Origin: Siphonodentalium dalli | Lineage: Eukaryota; Mollusca; Scaphopoda; Gadilida; Siphonodentaliidae | Length of the DNA stretch: 64,000 bases | Direction of reading: 5' to 3' | NCBI GenBank assembly: GCA_032622095.1 | Contig: CP136066.1 | Coordinates: 47,714,911-47,778,910, forward strand | In this document: positions 58,381 through 64,000 of the stretch, in pieces | How the letters are laid out: every line of letters starts with the position of its first letter | Position numbering within the stretch: position 1 is the first letter of the stretch | The notes under the pieces: generated by a model | What the model saw: the letters and a program-made list of their open reading frames with translations, nothing else | Database searches by the model: none | Told to the model about the DNA's origin: nothing | Position numbers and translations under genes: made by a program

Positions 58381-58711
58381 CTGTATCCGTGTGTGGGTCC
58401 AGTACCTCCAGGACAGGCGAAATAAACATTGACATACCCGGCCACACAACATCGACACAATGCCAGTGTTCCATCAGTTTTGATATTCCAAATTCGATTG
58501 ATATCGCCACTATCATCATGAGGTATGTGGACAGAAGTGTGGATAGAACGTGCAGATCCGAGGCGGAGCTGAAGAGCGAATCGGGTTCCATTAAATTCAA
58601 ATGTGACAGCATCATAGCTTCGACACTTGCTCACAACAACTATATACTCTCCTATAACAGCAAATCCGCGACCGACCAGGGTTACTGCATGAATATCGAA
58701 CTCAACCTTGA
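58381..58711 (+). CDS. Candidate internal exon of a secreted or cell-surface protein (CUB-like beta domain?)
   Basis: A pyrimidine-rich acceptor (ACTCCGTTCCAG) precedes about 109 open codons and a donor-like TGAGTATAG. The implied introns are phase 1 before and phase 2 after. The peptide alternates hydrophobic and polar residues like a beta-sandwich domain and has spaced cysteines: VCGSSTSRTG, QCQCSISFDIP, RTCRSEAEL, IKFKCDSI and GYCMNIEL. Codons follow an RNY-like pattern and the segment is richer in G+C than its flanks. The opposite strand is open too (minus strand 58299-58634) in the same codon register, so the strand is not certain. I do not recognise the exact family. No adjacent exon could be joined in phase. 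Confidence 0.4.
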
Positions 58712-58764
58712 GTATAGATTTTTATATATCTTTGTACTAAATAGAATCTTCCTCCAAGTCATAC

Positions 58765-58806
58765 AGGACATCCGTATATATACTTAAGTATATATACGGA
58801 TGTCCT
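58765..58806. repeat. 42-bp perfect palindrome
   Basis: AGGACATCCGTATATATACT is followed directly by its mirror image, centred on CTTAAG at about 58786. A short cruciform-capable sequence just downstream of the candidate exon. Confidence 0.8.
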
Positions 58807-59197
58807 TATTACTTCTATCTTATTGTTTTGTTTATCACTATCATGGGAACCTCATCAAATTGCGCTTATTGAGTATATTACAGAAATTTCCAGTGGATAC
58901 AAAACAACTTCACTGAGCGAAACTTCTTATAGAATGTCGTCATTAAAGATGGCAAGTGTTAATCGTTAAGGATAAAAACATTATATTAAGACGGAATCGC
59001 CACCCCAAAACCATCAACATATTAAACGATATCAAACTGATATAAAATGACCATTATGTCCAAGCGTTTAATGATACAAGCGCCGTTACAAACGAACGTC
59101 TGGGCACGTCTCCCTGTTAGGCTTTGTTTCCGCCACGCATGCGTGGGTGGACATTGATATAGAGATATCAGAAATCTGTGGCCGCTGACATTAACAA
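58807..59197. other. Unassigned
   Basis: No feature is recognised between the palindrome and copy 2 of the composite repeat. Confidence 0.35.
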
Positions 59198-60669
59198 TGG
59201 GGCTTTTATTTATAGATTTGGAAATTCCGTTTATTTAAAAGTCGGAACTACGCGACCAGTAGGCCGGTTCGTTATAGGTGCTGGTTGTTAGTGTTGTCTT
59301 AACGGAATTCTGAGTTGGTCATTCGCGAAACCAATATATTTTATATTCTATAATTAAAACCGTGGGTATATAATATATGATCCTCTTTATGGATATTGTA
59401 GGAAGGTAAATTTAGCTAAAGCGGTGGGATATCTTGCAAGACAACACATTTCGGTTTGCGCTATAACTGCTCAATGTTTTAAGGTGTTACACAACGTCTG
59501 ATAAAAAGAGTTCTATCTGGAATATTCACACTATTTTTTTCAGAGAACATGCATAGAGTAAACATAGTCCTATCGGACTATCGTAAAGTAGTTCCGTTTA
59601 ATTCGGGATTAATTAACCCTCAGACTGCCGAAACTGCCGACAATAAATTCGCTTGTTCGTGTCCCACGAAAATCAAACTTGCCTGTTTAGAGGTCCCATT
59701 TTGGTGGCTAATGGTGATATAATCACAATTTTTCAGTCAAGTTCATGGATAAATTACATTACACTTAATCAGCTTACACGTATGTCCGCGGCCACAAACC
59801 TGCGTTTTGATAACAATTTATTTGAGACAAATTGTGCGCGGGTATCAGTCGGCGCTTATCGGTTGAAGTTATTATGATCGTGCAGCCTGCACGTGCAACA
59901 AGTGTTCAAATACAACAGAACAAAAATACTATGTCAAATAAATAACGTGATCAATGGACAGACAAGTTTCATTTTCGTGGGACACGAAAAAGCGAATTTA
60001 ATGTCGTCAGTCTGAGGGTTTTAATTAATCTCCTTTACGATATCCCGATAAGACTATGTTTACTCTATGTTCTCTGAAAAAAAATGGTGTGAATATTTCC
60101 GATAGAACTATTTTTATCAGACGTTTTGTAACACATTAAAACATTGAGCAGTTAGCGCAATTTTCTGAAATTTCGGACTATTTCGTCTATAAAAATACGA
60201 TGAGCAACTGAAAATGTTTTTCAACATTCTGGAAGGGGTATATGTCCATGGTATATATGTTTAAAATTTCACGCATAAACTATGACAGATAACAAAGTTA
60301 TAATTAGTTTTATATGCCCACCATAAATCCCCTATAATAAACGCATGCGGCCGTAAGCAAATGGCTTTGCTGTGGATACTTTCGTTCCCAGCATGCATCA
60401 TTCTCGCTATCTGTAAAATGTCTATGAACAATGGCTGTGCATGCACTCTTAGCTTTGATCCGCATTTAGAAGCATTATGGTGTGGCGAATGAGAAACATG
60501 CAGTAATTTATAAGCCGTAGTTCATTGTAATAATTTGAAGAATTAGTTGTCTTAACGGAATTCTGAGGCGGTCTATTCATGTAACCAATATATTTTATAG
60601 TATGATTTATATTTATGGCTAATAATATGATCTTGGTGGCGTTACCATTTCTGACTATGGTTTTCTTGT
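59198..60669 (+). mobile_element. Composite repeat, copy 2 (1.47 kb)
   Basis: Second copy of 37016-38516 with the same internal palindrome and the same nested TTAA element, so the nesting predates the duplication. Small indels separate the copies (for example 9 bp lost near 60010 and a shorter stretch near 59270). Immediately to its right is CTTATATCTGCGAGG, part of the ATAAGAG repeat. Confidence 0.75.
59613..60024. mobile_element. 412-bp TTAA-bounded MITE nested in composite repeat copy 2
   Basis: TTAA at 59613-59616 and 60021-60024. The left end CCCTCAGACTGCCGAAACTG is intact; the right end lacks 9 bp of the inverted repeat present in copy 1. Confidence 0.7.
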
Positions 60670-60970
60670 CTTATATCTGCGAGGCTCCTTATGGAGACTT
60701 GCGTATATAAGAGATTGCATTGGCAAATGGTTTTTCGCAATATATCAGAAATATCCAGTCATAGAAGTGTTAAGGGTATTGTTTTAGTAGGTCGAAAGCT
60801 ATACAGAGCGTGTCCTTAATACATGTGAGTTATACCCGACTTTAAATATTACACAAGTGTTAAGAAATATGTTAAGAACAGTTTTAAAGATCCTATTTGA
60901 CACCAAATTAATTAAACTTTCCGAAGGTAATTCTCAGCTTCTCAGCCTGTAGGGAACATCAACATACCTG
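60670..60970. repeat. Two dispersed-repeat fragments
   Basis: 60670-60830 is the CGTATATAAGAGATTGCATT family (shared GGTCGAAAGCTATACAGAGC, then GTGT, as at 32940). 60875-60970 is the TTTGACACCAAATTAATT family (also at 34310 and 62160). Confidence 0.55.
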
Positions 60971-61209
60971 CAATCGCCCTCATGTGTACGTCACCGGCAT
61001 CGCGAAAATTATCAGGGGGGCGTCGTTAAGAAAAATATAAAATTAAAAATATATTAGTTTAAAACGAGCTTGCAACTTTCATAAAGCATCACTAAACAAT
61101 AAGTGAGATGACTGAAACGCGGCAATATTGGATTCAGTAGACCGAAGCGCAGTTTATGGGAATACGTGTAACACTTTGAGTATATATTCTGTTCCCACCA
61201 AACCAGGGA
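60971..61209. other. Unassigned
   Basis: AT-rich; no feature is recognised. Confidence 0.35.
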
Positions 61210-62000
61210 CGTGGCTAGAGGTTCTCCGTCGGGGGTGTCCACTTTCGGTAATTCCAACTGCAATCCCCCCTTAATCCGACCAAACACAATTAAGTTTTGC
61301 AAAATTCCATTTGCACCCACATTGAACCTCAGTGCTCAGGCCTAATAATAGCCTATATGTTCACAAACCATGGTTATATATACCCGGTATGAAAACATTC
61401 AGATATATGAACCTGCATAAATCTGAATATCTAGTGGTCCAACTCCAGACAAATGCACATGACTACGGACACGAGACCATGAGCATGGTTGTTCGGTCCG
61501 GTGTGTGAAAATTTTCAAATCTGAAGAAGAAAATCTCAAAATCCTAGCATATAGACTAGACTCAAGCCTTCCTAGAGTTGTAAATTTCAAACCTGACAAC
61601 CCCACTTAGGTTGGAAAATTCCCAACTGACGACAGTTCCAATGACAATATTGACCAAATGTAGTACAAAATTGTTTTCTTAAATTAACTAGCAGATTTTG
61701 ACTGGCGAATGGGGAGGGACCACGACTCAAGCTTTCCAAGTGTTGGAATTGTTTTGTAAAATTTCCAACTGATTGCCATTGCAGTCCAAAATGTTGACCA
61801 ACAGTAGGAAAATATGCAAATATTGGTCCAAAAACAATAAATTTACCCCCCCCCCCCCCCAATAAATTGTTTGAAAATCAAACTACAATAACAGTTTCAA
61901 CCTATTGTTGGTGTGAAATATCTAACTAATGTTGTGTCAGATATGACATTTCCAACTGTTGAATATGTTGACCAAAGTTGCTCACCATCCCCCAAACCCC
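61210..62000. repeat. Degenerate repeat with C-run and 'TTCCAACTG' units
   Basis: Several diverged units of roughly 100-150 bp containing ATTTCCAACTG, AATGTTGACCAA and ATTTTGACTGG-like words, with a run of 13 C at 61847-61859. Related to 7235-7760. The minus ORFs at 61054-61862 arise from the repeat and have Gly runs from the poly-C. Confidence 0.5.
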
Positions 62001-62230
62001 CCTGTCGCCAAGTCCCAAATGTCATAAGTAGATGGTTTCACATTACCCCAAAAATTGGCAACGCCGGGTAACCTTGCCAGTATGAACTAAAATTGCAGGA
62101 GTATATGCAAGTATGTATTTGGAAGAGTTACGAAATCGGTTAAGAAAAGATTTAAAGATTTGACACCAAATTATTTAACTTTCCGAAGGTAATTTTCAGT
62201 TTCCCACGCCGAAGGGAACATATAATTGCA
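62001..62230. repeat. TTTGACACCAAATTA dispersed repeat, third copy
   Basis: 62078-62230 matches 33709-33740 and 34310-34400 (TATGAACTAAAATTGCA, ATTTGACACCAAATTA, AAGGGAACAT). Confidence 0.5.
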
Positions 62231-62366
62231 ATCACATAAGCTGCGGACACACGTACCTCCGTAGATATGGCATACTAGGTGTGACATCTTATTATGGTGG
62301 AGTTACGTGACAATAATGGACGTCATAATTACTATGCCATAGCTAGCCATGTCGCCCGATGTGGGA
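62231..62366 (+). mobile_element. Single arm of the TTGGCTGCGGACACACGT MITE
   Basis: GCTGCGGACACACGTACC, then TATTATGGTGGAGTTACGTG and TATGCCATAGCTAGC, match both arms of 26475-27139. No opposite arm is visible before the Mab-21-like gene, so this is a truncated or one-armed copy, lying about 120 bp from the end of that gene's open frame. Confidence 0.7.
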
Positions 62367-62486
62367 TCTCGGTTGTTTTAACCACCATCGATACATGCTT
62401 TAAACATTGTCGCTATAGAAAACGGTTAGTTCCTTCTCAGTGTAAAAATGAAAATGTTTCGCATTCAGCTTCAATAACGCAACATT

Positions 62487-63059
62487 TTACGAACACTGCT
62501 CTCGACGGAATGTGCCGGCCATTAATTCCATCCATCCTTTGTGCGAATCTGAACACAAACACAACTCGGTGGTTTCCTGCGTCACGTTTCCCAAAACGAC
62601 GTACGCCAAGTAACATCGATATTCTATACTCTCTTGGTTCATCGTTCGCATTATTCTTCCCGTCTGGTCACCTGATCCGCGAGATGCTTTGATCCGAGCG
62701 CTAGTAACGAGAGCGTACTCGACGTTAATGTACAGTGACTCGATAACGTCAGACAATATGCGAAAGTCTGCAAGATAGTCACCGACGGGCACCGACCTGA
62801 CTGTAAAGTTGTCGTTATTGAGATGATAACTGAACGTTTTTATATTCCCGACTGCAAACACTAGTAACTCTTTGGTAAAATCATTGAACAGGCCGTCGAT
62901 ATTTTCCTGCAACTGGTTGCTGTTCACACGACTGTCACCACGTGACTTAAGTGAGATACCACGTAATACTTGGTTAGCTACAATGTATGGTTTTAACTTA
63001 TTAATGAAATCATCAGTAAAAGATAACCATTTATTCATTAAGATTTCTGATTCCTTCAA
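62487..63059 (-). CDS. Open frame continuing in frame past the Mab-21-like stop (190 codons)
   Basis: Directly after the TAA at 63060-63062 the same minus-strand frame continues for 190 codons to TAA at 62487-62489. There is no ATG at its start: the first codon after the stop is TTG, then KESEILMNKWLSFTDDF. The first 130 residues look like helical protein (LKPYIVANQVLRGISLK, LADFRILSDVIESLY). The last part (NQESIEYRCYLAY ... GWMELMAGTFRREQCS) is less convincing. It may be the genuine C-terminus of the Mab-21-like protein cut off by a nonsense mutation, read through, or separated by a sequencing error. No independent domain is recognised. Confidence 0.5.
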   Translation of the reverse strand: MKESEILMNKWLSFTDDFINKLKPYIVANQVLRGISLKSRGDSRVNSNQLQENIDGLFNDFTKELLVFAVGNIKTFSYHLNNDNFTVRSVPVGDYLADFRILSDVIESLYINVEYALVTSARIKASRGSGDQTGRIMRTMNQESIEYRCYLAYVVLGNVTQETTELCLCSDSHKGWMELMAGTFRREQCS

Positions 63060-64000
63060 TTATCTTCTGCCAGCATGTCGGCCCCTTTTATTTTTGACTA
63101 TCGATTTTATCATGAATATCTCTTCTAAAGTGTCCTTATTTGAATCCAAAATGTCAGATATAAATTCAACAAATGCGGCATATCTAATAAGTGTATGTTG
63201 TCTAAAACACATCCAAAGATCAATGCTCATATTACATAAAGTAAGTATTTGTTTACATCTTTCTATATAGTCGCGTCTGATAACATGAGCTGGACACCTC
63301 ATTATAACAGATATGGATAGTCGTTGTTTCATGACATTATAAGATAAAATACCGGTTCCATACATGACCTCTGCTGTTTCTATGATGTTCCTGATATTAG
63401 ACACATAACCCGTCTGCGTCCAAGCCGGGTGTTGTTCAGAGAGTGACTGCTGTTTGTTTAAATAATAAAATATATGATCAGCGAGAGCCAGCCTTGTGCG
63501 TTGAATTATTCCCGTGATATCATCAGTGATGAGACACAACCCGAGAAGAGACCATATACGCCTGCGGATATATATCAGATCAGATTCCGAGACACCGCTC
63601 ACCAAGTTCATTTCAGGAACAAAATAATGAGGCAGGAATCGGTCATGTAAATACTTATCAAGTCTCTTTAGTATATCCACCAATGGCAAGTGATTTTCCC
63701 AAAATCGAGCGCCCGTCTTCTCGAAATGCCAGAGAGCTGACGTTTTCAGGTGGTAGGACGTCAACACTCCCCGACCAAAATCTATGTCGCGTCCGATTAA
63801 CTTCAGCAGCCTCATAGTGGTTATCTGGTTAATTGACATTGTTCTCAAAACCACGACTTCTGCCTTAGCGAATGACAGACATAAATCGTGCTGACGATCC
63901 GGGCGAAATGGAGCAGGTCGTGCCGCAAGATGAAATTCGCCGGTGCTAATTAGAGATATAATGTCGTCTGAATGCCATGACCGATCGCGTGTGGCAAATG
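63060..64000 (-). CDS. Mab-21-domain (cGAS-like receptor family) protein, C-terminal part, 5' end beyond window
   Basis: The minus-strand frame is open from the right edge to TAA at 63060-63062, giving about 312 visible residues. The family-typical C-terminal helical half is present: LSFAKAEVVVLRTM (about 63845-63890), TMRLLKLIGRDI, SYHLKTSALWHFEK (about 63717-63758), FWENHLPLVDILKRL and LPHYFVPEMNL (63592-63632). The nucleotidyltransferase N-terminal half with the GS and acidic catalytic motifs would lie to the right of the window. Mab-21 proteins include developmental regulators and cGAS-like innate sensors, and molluscs have large expanded sets. After the core there is a C-terminal extension of about 150 residues to the TAA. 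Whether it is catalytically active or a receptor cannot be judged here. Confidence 0.8.
   Translation of the reverse strand, partial: FATRDRSWHSDDIISLISTGEFHLAARPAPFRPDRQHDLCLSFAKAEVVVLRTMSINQITTMRLLKLIGRDIDFGRGVLTSYHLKTSALWHFEKTGARFWENHLPLVDILKRLDKYLHDRFLPHYFVPEMNLVSGVSESDLIYIRRRIWSLLGLCLITDDITGIIQRTRLALADHIFYYLNKQQSLSEQHPAWTQTGYVSNIRNIIETAEVMYGTGILSYNVMKQRLSISVIMRCPAHVIRRDYIERCKQILTLCNMSIDLWMCFRQHTLIRYAAFVEFISDILDSNKDTLEEIFMIKSIVKNKRGRHAGRR

Noticed and set aside
58299-58634. Minus-strand 111-codon ORF opposite the candidate exon
   Set aside because: It is codon-aligned to the plus-strand frame, so openness is shared. The plus strand has the better splice borders and cysteine/beta pattern. 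Kept as an alternative only.
1-64000. tRNA genes
   Set aside because: No cloverleaf with box A and box B (GGTTCGAATCC-type) could be found by eye. A covariance-model scan (tRNAscan-SE) would be decisive.

Overview
The window looks like nuclear DNA of a marine invertebrate, most likely a lophotrochozoan such as a mollusc. The reasons are AT-rich, gene-poor sequence, long (TA)n tracts, dense small inverted-repeat elements, a Mab-21-domain gene of a type that is expanded in molluscs, and a decayed Polinton/Maverick-like fragment. Nothing bacterial is present: there are no operons, ribosome-binding sites or CRISPR. The host species is an inference. All similarity calls were made by eye, with no database search.

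Protein-coding content is small. At the right edge (62487-64000, minus strand) lies the 3' part of a Mab-21-like gene, with a TAA followed by 190 further open codons in the same frame. At 27142-28683 (plus strand) are two adjacent pseudogenes: a capsid protein of the F54H12.2-like family and an adenovirus-type cysteine protease. Both are typical of Polinton/Maverick or adintovirus elements. The capsid copy has several frame breaks and is cut at its 5' side by a 665-bp TA-flanked MITE; the protease copy has an internal stop. Weaker single-exon candidates are at 58381-58711 (plus), 16931-17044 (minus) and 47746-47991 (minus).

The rest is mostly repeats. Two giant foldback structures occupy 1008-6315 and 14693-20626, and a smaller relative lies at 34430-36640. 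Their arms carry repeated AAGATGGC-type motifs resembling YY1 sites. Eight TTAA-bounded, piggyBac-like MITEs sit at 8670, 32968 (with 33160 nested), 33780, 37454, 44863, 45959 and 59613. One family carries near-identical 69-bp palindromes. TA-flanked elements with TTAGTCA-rich ends are at 11977-14461 and 43065-44737; the second contains a hAT-like element with an imperfect 8-bp target duplication. Other items are a 39-bp minisatellite (8985-9845), a 1.5-kb composite repeat present twice (37016-38516 and 59198-60669), an 0.85-kb duplication (22342/24544), a 5S-rRNA-like fragment (51500-51585) and several hairpins of 60-540 bp.

The visible genes do not form a pathway. The Polinton-like pair belongs together (TAATG junction, capsid then protease), and the Mab-21-like gene is an independent host locus. 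The mobile elements are non-autonomous: no transposase, reverse transcriptase or integrase was recognised, so they must have been mobilised from elsewhere.
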